A DNA stretch of 64,000 bases from Ophioceras dolichostomum (taxonomy: Eukaryota; Ascomycota; Sordariomycetes; Magnaporthales; Ophioceraceae): contig PYST01000044.1 in NCBI GenBank assembly GCA_003049485.1, positions 62,001 through 126,000 of the forward strand, written 5' to 3'. This document shows positions 12,501 through 22,393 of the stretch, piece by piece (the first letter of the stretch is position 1; each line of letters starts with the position of its first letter). The position numbers and the translations under genes were made by a program. The notes below the pieces were generated by a model, which was given only the letters and a program-made list of their open reading frames with translations, ran no database searches and was not told the DNA's origin.

Positions 12501-15500
12501 CCTAGTCGCCCACGAAAAAAGTGGTGCAGTACGACACCTTTACCACCGATGATCATGCCGCTAACCCAGAAGGTGTTGAGAGATTGCACCCCGTGTTTCT
12601 GCAGGGCCTTGAACACGATCTCGGTCGCTGTAAGTGCTCGGGAGAGCCATTGTGGGCCATATCGCATCAACCAGATCGGTCGAGGGAGGAGCTGTGCTCG
12701 TAGGACAGCATCGCACTCCAGGGGATCGGGCATGGCCTCCACGCTCCACCTTCTCGCGATCAAATCCCCGAGGACCTCCGTCATAGCCCTCATGCTTGCC
12801 AGCTTCAGATCCTCGAGCTCGACAGTTGCTCCAAGTTCGAGGAGGACCTTGACGGCCAGCGTATTGCCGGCCATGACTGCAAGCCAAAGCGGCGTCAGTC
12901 GCTGTTGGCTATGTATTGTCGATGGTGCCGATTGGGCGTTGATGAGGCTCGAGCCGTAGGTCGCCGGAAGCGAGAGCTTTGTCGCGACAGTCTTGAGCCC
13001 TGCCTTGTCCCCCTCCATCCAGCATGATGTGCCGATGAAATGAAGGGGAATAAGGCCCGCAGTGTTCGGCACTTCCGGGGCTGCCCCGAGTTCCAACAAG
13101 TGTTGAGCAACCTTCCAATTCCCAGCAGCGCAAGCCACATGGAGAGGCGTGTTCCCCCATGTGTCCGTGATGGTTGCGCTGAAATCTGGGTCTTGCATGT
13201 ACGCAGCTATCGCGCGATCGTCGAAGGCCTTGATCGCGAGCTGCCAGGCACACTGGCCGTTCGGGCCTTGCTTGATGAACGGCGGGATGACTTCCTGAGT
13301 CGGCCCTACAGAGTTATCCAACATTGCCGCCAGGAGTGGAGTTGATTTCCGCCGGCGGATCACGTCTGCCCAGAGCTCTGTCCGTGAGCTGAACAGTCCG
13401 AGAGACACGAGGCCATCGAGATCTCGCTGGTGTGTCGCGACTAGCGGGTTGAACACCGAGGAATTGGAAACTAGCGAATTAGAGTACCACCGCTGGCCAT
13501 GCGCGATGACAAAGTCTGGAACGGGTCGGCCTGCCGCGTGACAAACTTGTCGGACCCATAGAAAGGTGTTCTGGAATGCCGAGTCCGTACTGATTCGAGG
13601 GTGTTCGACTTCGATCTGGGCCATCTTCTCCAGCAGGACATGTCCGTACGGCAGGGACGGACATTTAGGTGCCATTGGTGCTTGGCCGCCGGTGGTAATC
13701 GTCATCGCCCTGCCTGCGGCAATCTCCGCGGAGACCAGCTCTGGAGCAGGCGCGCCCAGTGAACTGGGGCAGAGGATTTCCTGTCCATCGTTGAAGAGGC
13801 AAAAGAGAACGCAGAGGAGCCCTCGGGCGAGCTCAATATCGGGAATCTGCGTGACTGGCAGCTTTGCCTGCACAAGGATGCGGGCGACATCGGAAAGCAT
13901 CCCCATTAAGTCGAGCCGACAGTAAGTCCCTAGCCCTAGAAGTATTTTCGAAAATCCTTCATATATCGAGTATATCTCCTGAGTCGAAGCGGGTGGACTC
14001 GGATCCTCTTTTTAAGGAAAATTAACCGCCGTATTTGCGATGGGAACTTTGGGCTCATAGACCGGCTCTGAGGCGGGTGGTATAACGTACCTGGTTCAAA
14101 GCCCACTCCCGGGCGAGTGGGGTGAGCTCCGGGGGGAAATGTCGAACTCCTTCGACGGCCGCTAGAATGTGCTGAAGCCGTTTGGAGTCGTTTTCCATGT
14201 ATGCCTCCCCAACAGCCACCAGCTCCCTCTCGTCCGGGCGCGTGCGGCAGAGGCACAAGATCGCGGTGGTGGCATCCTCCACGACCTTAATGAGAGGGTG
14301 GCGGACCACATTACCCTCTATATCGACCACGGACGCAAGCTGAGCAGGAATTCTGGCGACGGTCGAGAAATGGGTAGCCATGCTGGAGCGGATAAGGTCG
14401 CTACAAAGCTTTTGGTCCTGCTTGACTTCGTCCACGCCGAGCATGCGCGAAGAACCCGCCGGCTGATGATCATCACTCCCGCCTTGAAAGTCGACCACGA
14501 TAGGCTTAGGCGAAGGGGTGGTGTAGATAGTCGTGAACCTTGTACATGTCGACTCGATGTGGCGCTGGAACGGATGTATGCCATCAAGGTGGACTCGCCA
14601 GATGAGGATGCCGAGCGAATACGCGTCCATCCGGAAGAGGGGTTTCAGGGACTTGTATCGCAGACCCCTGTGGATCTCCGGAGCCTCGTTCGGGCGAGTG
14701 AAGACGGGCAGGAACCCTGGGCCTCCAGGGCTGATCAACGGCGCATCGGCGACTACACAGAAGGATCCGTCGAGGTCCGTCAGCTTGGCGTGGTACATCC
14801 GGCCTGGCAGATTGGAGCGAAATATCAAGACGTTTTCGGACCTAACTCCCATCGTTAACCCTACGGTACCATGATGCACGTCAACGGGAGCTGGCTATTG
14901 CTTACTTGATGTCGCCATGTGCAATACCCTCACAGTGGAGGGCCTTGAGCCCTTTGAAGAGATTACAGCAGATGTCCCTCTTCTCGTGGAGCGTCAGAGG
15001 CTGTCCGCATTCTTTTAGGTAGGCTTGGTAATGCGCAAGGCTCGCTTCGGCCTGCTCCATGCGCACCATGAAGTACTGACTTTGGGGTCTTGACACGTAG
15101 GGGATGTTCACGCTCGCCACTTGGGTAATGTAATCACAGCCGTTCAGTCGGGGGTTGAACAAGGAAGCCAGCTCTTTGTGGATGGTGGTCCACGTATTCA
15201 ACACCTCCTTTCTGTGCTCCCTGAGCGCCCTGCCGGGCCGAGGCTTCGCTGCCTCGCCGTAAAAGTCGACACGGAAGCATTTGACCGCTACAGTTGCAGT
15301 TCTGATCACCTTGCCGGTCCGGGGGTCGCTGATTTCAACCCGGGTCGATACGACGGTGCGCCCCGATTTGGACTGTTGGTTACTAGCGATGACGTCGAAT
15401 TCCGATTCGAACTGCGCCGGGACCATGTGCCTAAGATGCCCTGCGTCCAAACCTCGCAAGTGGCAGATGGCGAATATCCCGAAAGGGGAATATCGCACCA

Positions 15501-15621
15501 GCCGCATGCATTCTTCGAGCTCGACTCTGTCCGACGGTGGAAGCGTGCCGCTCAATCTTTGGCGCGGGGCGAAGGCCATGATTCGAAAATTACCACTAAA
15601 TAAATGGATGAGAGCGGGCAA
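9509..15621 (-). CDS. Protein kinase-ankyrin repeat protein, ~1,987 aa, three exons
   Basis: Exons 15621-14906, 14841-14091 and 14005-9509 (introns 64 and 85 nt: GTAAGC..TTAG and GTACGT..AG) sum to 5,964 nt in one open frame. Residues about 75-400 form a Ser/Thr kinase-like domain: VAVK (Lys114), HGDIKSEN (Asp237, Asn242; the first intron splits the K codon), LTDLD in place of DFG, an APE motif, and DAYSLG. The key Lys, catalytic Asp and metal-binding Asp remain, so activity is possible although DFG reads DLD. Ankyrin repeats begin near residue 770 (GNTPLHVACAAG, TPLWLAVMAG), inside about 1,500 residues with no other domain I know. The ankyrin frame stays open 99 nt upstream of its first ATG and joins the kinase in frame, so the two belong together. 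A second in-frame Met at 15579 is an alternative start. It is divergent from the HeLo-like/pseudokinase gene at 16088, suggesting a functional pair (inference). Confidence 0.75.
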
Positions 15622-16087
15622 AGAAAACGGAGAGCAAAGGAAGGAGAGAACAACAAGAAAGCGGAACCACGAGGAGAAAATGGGAAGGAACGGCTTGAAG
15701 ATGATGAAACTGGTGGCAACTTATTGCAGCGTCATGGTCAAGGACACAAATTATTTTGCAGGACTCAAATTTGTGTTGTACAAGAACTTGTCCCTCTTGG
15801 CTCAAAGAGACGAGGGGTGGCGTTGCGGCTGAGGCAAGCTGAACAATTATTGATGTCTTAAGGATGGGCCAATCATCGCAAGATGATTGCCAACTCATCT
15901 CGCATGGCTAGGTGTCGTTGAGGACTGGGAGCATCTTTTGTTCACACCCATTTCTGTGTTCCGCCAAAGAGAATTATTTTGCTCGCTTTACCGTCCCGCT
16001 CCCGCCCTGCTCCCGCCCTACCATCACGGTTTTTAACCATAGGAGTCTCCTTCCTCTTCAGAGGCCACCGCCACAAAGGGGACAACC
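15622..16087. promoter_or_regulatory. Shared divergent promoter region
   Basis: The 466 bp between the start codons of the kinase-ankyrin gene (minus) and the HeLo-like/pseudokinase gene (plus) must hold both promoters. The part next to the plus-strand gene is pyrimidine-rich (about 15980-16080), as usual just upstream of fungal start codons. I see no clear TATA box or operator. Co-regulation of the pair is plausible but inferred from layout only. Confidence 0.5.
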
Positions 16088-18073
16088 ATGGCAGAAGAAA
16101 TCGCGAAAACGATCGCCCTCAACCTCGCTTCCAGTGCAATCTACGACATCGTCCTAAACGTCGGGGTTTTTCTCGTGACCACGCCATCGAGCGACCCTTA
16201 CGAGACCGTCTGCCGGTCGTATCTCGGCATACACAGGCTCAACGATTTCGTCGAGAAGTCTGGGATCAAATCAGGCCAGCTCCGCGGACTGTACGCCCGG
16301 GATCCAGAGCATTTGCGCGACCTCCTGCTGAAGATACAGGCGGAGTGCGCCCTGATCTCGAAGTTGAGGGCGAAATATGTCGTCGCCCCGACTCCTCCCA
16401 CAGCACCAGAGGACGTAGCCGCGGCTTCGGCTTCTGTCTCTGGCTCTGTCGAACAGTGGGTAACAACTTCCAGCGAGCCGGCGCAAAGCGATTCGAACCA
16501 GGCTACCCCATCTCAGCTCGAAATGGCATCTCCGGAAGTCGGCAGTGGCGCATTGCAAGCTCAGGGGACCAGCCAGTCCGCGCTACTGCTCCTCAGCACG
16601 CCCAGTTTCGAACGGTTCCGCGACAACATAGGAAAATGGGGGGAAAAGGGGGTACATGGCGTGTCGGATATGGTCGCCAAGTTCGGGCGCCGCGTCGTAT
16701 GGACGGTGACCCAGGACCAGGCGAACTTCGTGCGCGCGCAGGCTTCCCTGCATGAGCTGCTGGACGCCCTGGAGCGGTATCGCCCTTCTGCGAGCATCCA
16801 GGCCGGGTTCTACGCCGAGTGTACGAGGAACATCGCCCCAGAGCTGGCCGACATCGTGCGCCAGGTGCGAACCTCTCTCGACATCCGGATCAGCCAGAAA
16901 GAGCTCCAGCGGCAGAACCGAGGTGTGAATGATAACCAGCCGCCGCGGGACCTCTCCGGCCAGGTAATAGAGACCGATTTCCGCGGCTATACCGAGGAAG
17001 GGCTCTTCGGCGGCTCGCTAGTCGACGGTCCGAGCATTCGAGTGATGACCATCACTACGGATGACGACGAGGCAACGAGCCCAGCCAGCCAGACAGAGAT
17101 AACAGTTCTTGTCGAGCCGCACAGAGTCGGCAAGGGAGACTCGTCATGGAACCGGCTTGCACTACTGTGCTACTCTCATCGCACGATCGCCTTTCCCCCG
17201 GAGCTGCCGCTGATGCGAGTGCACGGTCGGGTGCGGGTTTCGCACGGAGGCGGCAGCAACTGGGAGACCCACTACCTCATCTACGTGGTCCCGACTCGAC
17301 TCCTCCCGCCTATGGGCATACCGCAGACCCACGCCCACACGCTGCTATCCGTCACATCCGAAACCAGCTACGACGACGGCCTGCCGCTGGTGCTGCCGTC
17401 GCTGGAAGCCAGGGCGGGGCTCGCCAAGGCGTTGGTCGGGTTCGTGTCAGAGTACCACAGCATGGGCTGGGTGCACAAGCGTCTCTGTGCGGCCAACGTC
17501 GTCTTCTTCGGAGCCGCCGACGCCGCCGCCGGCGAAGACGGCAGCAGCGGTGGCGGCCTCCTCCCGGCGCGGCACCTCCGAGACCTCGAGCATCCGTTCG
17601 TCATCGGCTTCGGCTACGCCCGCGAGGGCAAAGACAGCGTGCACAGCGAGAAGCCGGAGGACGAGGAGCACGAGAGGCTTTATCGCCACCCGGAGTACCG
17701 GTCCGGAAAGACGGCGTCGTTCCGTCCGCGGTACGACGTCTTCTCCCTTGGCGTGCTTCTGCTGGTGGTCGCGGGCTTCGACAGCGGCTTGGCGGCGGAG
17801 CTGGAGCAGGACGGAGGTGTCTTGCCCCCGAGGAAAGTGCAGCGGCTGGAGTTCAACATCGGGAAGAGATTTGCAAGCGTGATTTGTGGCTGTCTCACTG
17901 GGGAGTTCACCTCCTCCAGCGGGACCGTGTACAGGCTGACGGACAAGGGCCTGATAGAATTCGAGACGCAAATCGTGGGGGAGATGGCGGACATCTACGC
18001 CGGGATGACGCAGCAAGTCCAACCGGTAGCCGGACGGGTTCCCTCCGCACAAGGTCCTTCGACAACTACTTAA
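16088..18073 (+). CDS. HeLo-like domain / pseudokinase protein (MLKL-like architecture)
   Basis: Intronless, 661 residues. Residues 1-270 look helical and HeLo-like: a hydrophobic N-terminal helix, DPYETVCRSYLGI with LLLKIQ further on, a low-complexity linker (about 100-170), then a second helical block (FGRRVVWTVTQDQANFVRAQ). HeLo/HeLo-like domains are membrane-acting cell-death domains of fungi; the family call rests on pattern, not a search. Residues about 320-640 are kinase-shaped but lack catalytic residues: HRDLKxxN reads HKRLCAAN (463-470, Asp lost), DFG reads GFG (507-509), and APE reads HPE, although the structural YDVFSLGVLLL helix is kept. It is therefore predicted to be a pseudokinase. 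The domain order, membrane-acting helical bundle then pseudokinase, is that of animal and plant MLKL. Its divergent neighbour is a kinase-ankyrin protein. A role in regulated cell death or incompatibility is inferred. Confidence 0.7.
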   Translation: MAEEIAKTIALNLASSAIYDIVLNVGVFLVTTPSSDPYETVCRSYLGIHRLNDFVEKSGIKSGQLRGLYARDPEHLRDLLLKIQAECALISKLRAKYVVAPTPPTAPEDVAAASASVSGSVEQWVTTSSEPAQSDSNQATPSQLEMASPEVGSGALQAQGTSQSALLLLSTPSFERFRDNIGKWGEKGVHGVSDMVAKFGRRVVWTVTQDQANFVRAQASLHELLDALERYRPSASIQAGFYAECTRNIAPELADIVRQVRTSLDIRISQKELQRQNRGVNDNQPPRDLSGQVIETDFRGYTEEGLFGGSLVDGPSIRVMTITTDDDEATSPASQTEITVLVEPHRVGKGDSSWNRLALLCYSHRTIAFPPELPLMRVHGRVRVSHGGGSNWETHYLIYVVPTRLLPPMGIPQTHAHTLLSVTSETSYDDGLPLVLPSLEARAGLAKALVGFVSEYHSMGWVHKRLCAANVVFFGAADAAAGEDGSSGGGLLPARHLRDLEHPFVIGFGYAREGKDSVHSEKPEDEEHERLYRHPEYRSGKTASFRPRYDVFSLGVLLLVVAGFDSGLAAELEQDGGVLPPRKVQRLEFNIGKRFASVICGCLTGEFTSSSGTVYRLTDKGLIEFETQIVGEMADIYAGMTQQVQPVAGRVPSAQGPSTTT

Positions 18074-18748
18074 CCGCAATCACCAAATCTCAGTGTTTCA
18101 TAGCTATCTAGTTATTGACCCATGAATTGTCGTGTCCCGCTGACTCTTCTTCTTCCGCCTCCAGAGGCAGGCTCTGATGGTCCGGCGGTTGGTACACTGG
18201 CGGCTTGGCACGCACAGGTGCTCTAGACCAGTTCAGGGGCGTTTCTTGGCGGGGGATCGGATTCGTCGAGAGAAACATCAGAAACATCAGCACGGTGCCC
18301 AATGTTATCACGGATGGTCCAATCAAGAAAATGGGGCAATCAAAACCAGGCTCAGCTTGCTCAGCTGAACGAGGAAGGAAATTCGTGGCTGCATTGATAC
18401 TGGCTTGGCACCGCTCTTTCTGGAATGGGCACTGACGGCTCGGGGAAAGGCCACATCCACAATAGGAAACGAGACGCTCAGCTGCTCAATAGTGCGAGGA
18501 GGCTCTGCTGCTCTGACCTCGTCGTGAAGCAAGCAGGCAGCGCCCCGCCGTCAGATGCCCAAAAGTTCTCCCCCTAAGCCATGAGACGCTGGCCTCCCTA
18601 ATCATTATTCCGTTCCTCTGAATTGTTCGACTCTCATCATGCCTATCTACCTATCTACCGATAACTCGAGGTACACAGATTTACAATAACAACAACAACA
18701 GTATCTAGTACCGCTAAACAGACCTCTCTACGCAGGGGCTACACTGTC
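18074..18748. other. Intergenic, promoter of membrane-protein gene
   Basis: No gene seen. The last 100 bp carry CTAC-rich and CAA-rich tracts (about 18645-18705) resembling a fungal 5' leader. Confidence 0.5.
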
Positions 18749-19665
18749 ATGGCACGCAACCGTCAGCACGATGAATTTCTCCAGATCACGCATGGTTTCG
18801 CCGAGATAGGAAAATTCATCTTCTCCATCATCGTTCTGGGACTCGCTGCGGCGCTGCTGTCCAAAGGGGTGGAGGGGCTGTTCCGCGAGGCCGCCGTGTA
18901 TAACGTGGCTTGTGTGAGTGTCATATCTCTCGCTTTTTCTCTTTCCTCCCCCCTTTTTTGTTACCCCTTTGCGAAAGCTCAGATCGAACCGGCCCTAGGG
19001 GTTTTCGATGGCTAACTCTCGACTTGTTTTATCATGCATGTGACTTAAATCTAGGCGGTTCTACACATGACCATCATGCCCGCCGCTGCGATTTTGTGCA
19101 GTGTGAAGCGAAGGTGGGGTCTCATGAAACTGGTTCTGCTCGTGTCGTTCATCATGTGGATGGTTGCGTGCATCAAGACGTTCGTGGTCAAGGACACGCC
19201 ATACTTGAAGGACTACGGCACGTCATCACATCGCCGCAATGGCGGCTCGGGTCGTGCCCCTGAATCTGATCTCGGACGGCGAGGTCGCTTCAGTGGAGTC
19301 GGGCAGCTTCTTGAGGGCATCGTGCCGGATTTGACAGCGATGGCGATCGCCTGTGGCGTCTTCGGGACTTTGAACATGTTAGTAGCTCAGCCATCTCTTT
19401 CACATCGTTGTCGCACTCATCCTATGCTACTCCATCCATATTCCCTCGCCGGATTAGATATGCTGACCGTCAACCACGCCGGTGCGATTTGATTAGGGTT
19501 GGCTGTCTACTACAATGCATCCTGGACTTTATGGTCCAGGCAGCGGAGCACGACTCAAAAGGGGTTGAAGCCGTGCCCCTTCAGCAGACGGGTGAGGAAC
19601 GTACAACAGCAAGACCAGAGTTCCCTCAACCGCCACCGCCATATGAGCAACGGCTCACGGTTTAG
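18749..19665 (+). CDS. Four-span membrane protein with C-terminal PPxY motif
   Basis: Three exons, 18749-18913, 19055-19377 and 19497-19665 (657 nt, 218 residues), with introns GTGAGT..CTAG and GTTAGT..TTAG. Four hydrophobic segments are visible: IFSIIVLGLAAALL, LHMTIMPAAAILC, LVLLVSFIMWMVACI, and a last one spanning the second splice junction (MAIACGVFGTLNMVGCLLQC). The short N-tail and four-helix layout resemble fungal MARVEL-type proteins, but I cannot confirm the family. The cytosolic tail ends in PPPPYEQ, a PPxY motif of the type bound by WW domains of Rsp5/Nedd4 ubiquitin ligases, so it may be an arrestin-independent cargo (inference). A decayed paralog with the same first intron position follows at 20340. 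Confidence 0.65.
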
Positions 19666-20339
19666 ACGTGGATCCGGGAGTTTGTCAGGAGGGCCCTTCC
19701 GTCCTGCTCCTCGAGAGCCTCACTTGGAGTTTATTATGCATAGATAGGACACGCGCATATTATCGTCATAATATTGCCTGCACGGCCTTAGATTATCACC
19801 ACTAGCTCAATGCAAGACATGTTGCTGCACGCTTGATCTTCGTGGGTGGGCACGGAAACCCTTTTCTGGTCAGACCAGTTTCAGCATCAGGGCGACAAGG
19901 AGAGAGGGTGGGGGGCGACGGCAGCTGATGCTGGGCCGCTCTCAGCCCTCAGCCGCACGACGCTTCTCGACTCTCACTGGAAAGTGACGGAGAGGCAATT
20001 TTGTGGCTACCGACATATCATTCTGGCACGGCTGTTAATGGACTGTAAATCAGCTTGGCGCTCGTCTTTCTAGATCAACTCCAGTGTACATGTGTACGTA
20101 GCAGACATTGACGGCTTAAAGGGCGAAGCAGCATCGAAATGAGAGAGAACAAGGTGGAATACACACAGGAGCCACGGCTGCCCATATATACGAATCACGC
20201 CTTACCAGGACGAGGAGTGGCACGTTCCCTCGGAGTTCGAGCAGATTAGTTGTATCAGATCAGCTACTTAGATACCTAGCAGAAGCATCTCTCTTGCATA
20301 ATTTCACGCTAGTACTACAACAACGGTACAACTTTATCA

Positions 20340-21115
20340 GCAACCCCATTATTTGGTGGATGTCGTCGTTGAGCTCGCTAAAAAGGCTTTATTCATCATT
20401 GTGTTTGTAGTGGCCGCAACAATGGGCAGCTAGATGGCCTGCACGGCACGAGACGTGCTGTACAGTGCTTTTGCGTGGATCGTCTCGTTGGTATGTCCCG
20501 TATTGCCATGTCCAGTGGAGATACAGTCGTCCCTTAACAGCTCCAGGTAACTGATATGAAGCCGTTGCCCGACCCAGGCGGTTCTCAGCATCACCTGCTC
20601 CCCGGGCCTCGCTTTCTGGTTCTCAACCCTGGAGTGGGGAGGACCCGCGAGGCCTTGTCCGTCTGCTTCGAGCATCTGCTGGTTAAGCGCATGCGCAATC
20701 ATGGTCATCGCCACGAAGCTCTTGCGTCGGTGGCCTATTATGTCGTGGAGAAGCTGTCGTGGAGGGCCGATCGCTTCGGCTCTTCTAGGGATGCCAAAGA
20801 CATGACTTTCTACCCTGCCACGGCCTCGCTCTCCGCCACCTGCACCGTTGTGAGTATTCTGGCTCTGTGGATAGCCTCTTCTTGTGTCCCGCCTTTCTTA
20901 TATCTTCTTGCCCCTTTGTCGGCTTTGGCTTTGACTGGCACGGGAGAGTCTCTCGCTTTCTTGGTCTGTCAAGAATCGGAAGCGATGAGTGGAGCTTGGA
21001 TAATGCTGTTGATATCGTCATAATGGAGGCGAAGACTCAAAACGTTGATATCAAGGGTCCTCCTCTTCGAGAGTCCAGGGCGCCGCCGATTCAAGATGTA
21101 CAGAGCTCTGGATAG
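20340..21115 (+). pseudogene. Decayed paralog of the four-span membrane protein
   Basis: The first-exon region (AKKALFIIVFVVAA) matches the first span of the neighbour but has no ATG and an in-frame TAG at 20431-20433. A donor at 20491 (GTATGT) and acceptor at 20577 recreate the neighbour's first intron position, and the next exon opens with GCG GTT CTC (Ala-Val-Leu), as in the intact copy (GCG GTT CTA). That frame meets a TGA at 20803, while another frame carries the next hydrophobic stretch up to a GTGAGT at 20850. A final segment (LDNAVDIVIMEAKTQN) parallels the last exon and stops at 21115. Missing start, stop and frame change point to a pseudogene; a different splice pattern cannot be excluded. 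Confidence 0.5.
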
Positions 21116-22393
21116 CAGCTGTGAAAGAATAGTAGGAGGGCTCTGACTCTTGTCTCATCCGAGCGCCGCCATCTGACTATTTTGGTTCTGGCCGGGCTAC
21201 GTCGATAAAGAAGCTCCGGCCACCAACCGTAGGTCACCGCCTCGTCCAGTCCTCGCAGTCCTCGTAGATGACATCCTTGAAGCCATCAAAAGCGCGGTGG
21301 GTGTTTGTACAACAGCTTCGTTAGCACTGAGCTGATAGTATCTTTCTGTCGCTCCACGGCATGGTAGCGCTGCAGCAGAGTTGCCACCGTGGGTTCGGTA
21401 TCGTTCCTTACTCGGTGCTTGCGTAACCTATCGGGAGCGAGCCGTGGGAAAACTGTTGGAGTTTAGTGATGGGATGTGAGTACGCGCGTCGTCGACAAGT
21501 CGGCCACGCAGCAGACAGCCCGCTCTTCGACAACCTCCAACCTTTTGAGTGTGGTTGGTCCGACTCTGGACTTGGCGAAAGACAGAAACTACGTATAGTA
21601 GTAAAGATAGCGAATGGTTAGCGTAGGAAAGATCGTGACTTCGGTGACGTCCACGTCGTGGATGACGAGCAGTACGGACATGAAGGGACCAAAACTCCCA
21701 TGTATCCGATCTCTTGGGGGACAGAGGGTAGATCCAACCTGTGACACAGAAATTTGTACCTTTTCTGGAATATAAAGATGCCCCGTCAGGGTTCCGTCAG
21801 GGTTGGAGAAGTTGGGGATCGTCGCAATTTACCTCGGCGGGGGTTCTGAGGGTGTTGCGACTGTGATGCCGTTGAGGGGGTCCAAGGAGACACGCAGGGG
21901 TTTGTTGACCAATAAGGGCGTCTGGATATCAAACGGAAATGCTTGTTTTGGGGTCAACAGCCGGAAGCGAATGCGAGCAAAAGCGAAAGAGAGGGCGGGC
22001 GGCTGACGAAGCTCCTATTGGCGAGTGGCGCTAGTGTATTAGTGGCGCCTCCTGCCGTTCGTGGTTCCCGTTGCCACACCAGCTTACAGACGCGTACCAG
22101 CCCACCGGCGGCGGCCGGAATTATATCAAACGGCCGGTAGAAAACACGCCAAAACACACTCACTTCAGTGAAGGCGTTCAGATGAATAGGAACCTGGAGC
22201 GCTCAAGATTTTCTTGACCCACACGAAAACTCCCGCTCCCACAAAAATTCAAGTCGTCAAAATTCAAAACAACTTCTCGTGTTCAACTCAAGTCCTTCCT
22301 GATCTGAGACTCATCACTCCTCGTCACTCCAACACTCTTACTCTCGATATTCGGTCTCGCTCCTCTCCGGGAATCAAATAGGACTGATTAACA
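21116..22393. other. Intergenic, promoter of carotenoid oxygenase
   Basis: About 1.3 kb without a gene I can support. The part just upstream of 22394 is C/T/A-rich, like a fungal leader. Confidence 0.5.

Noticed and set aside
17146..18111. 321-codon frame overlapping the pseudokinase gene on the same strand
   Set aside because: Arg/Ala/Pro-rich frame shifted by one base; the 661-codon frame carries the recognisable kinase motifs.
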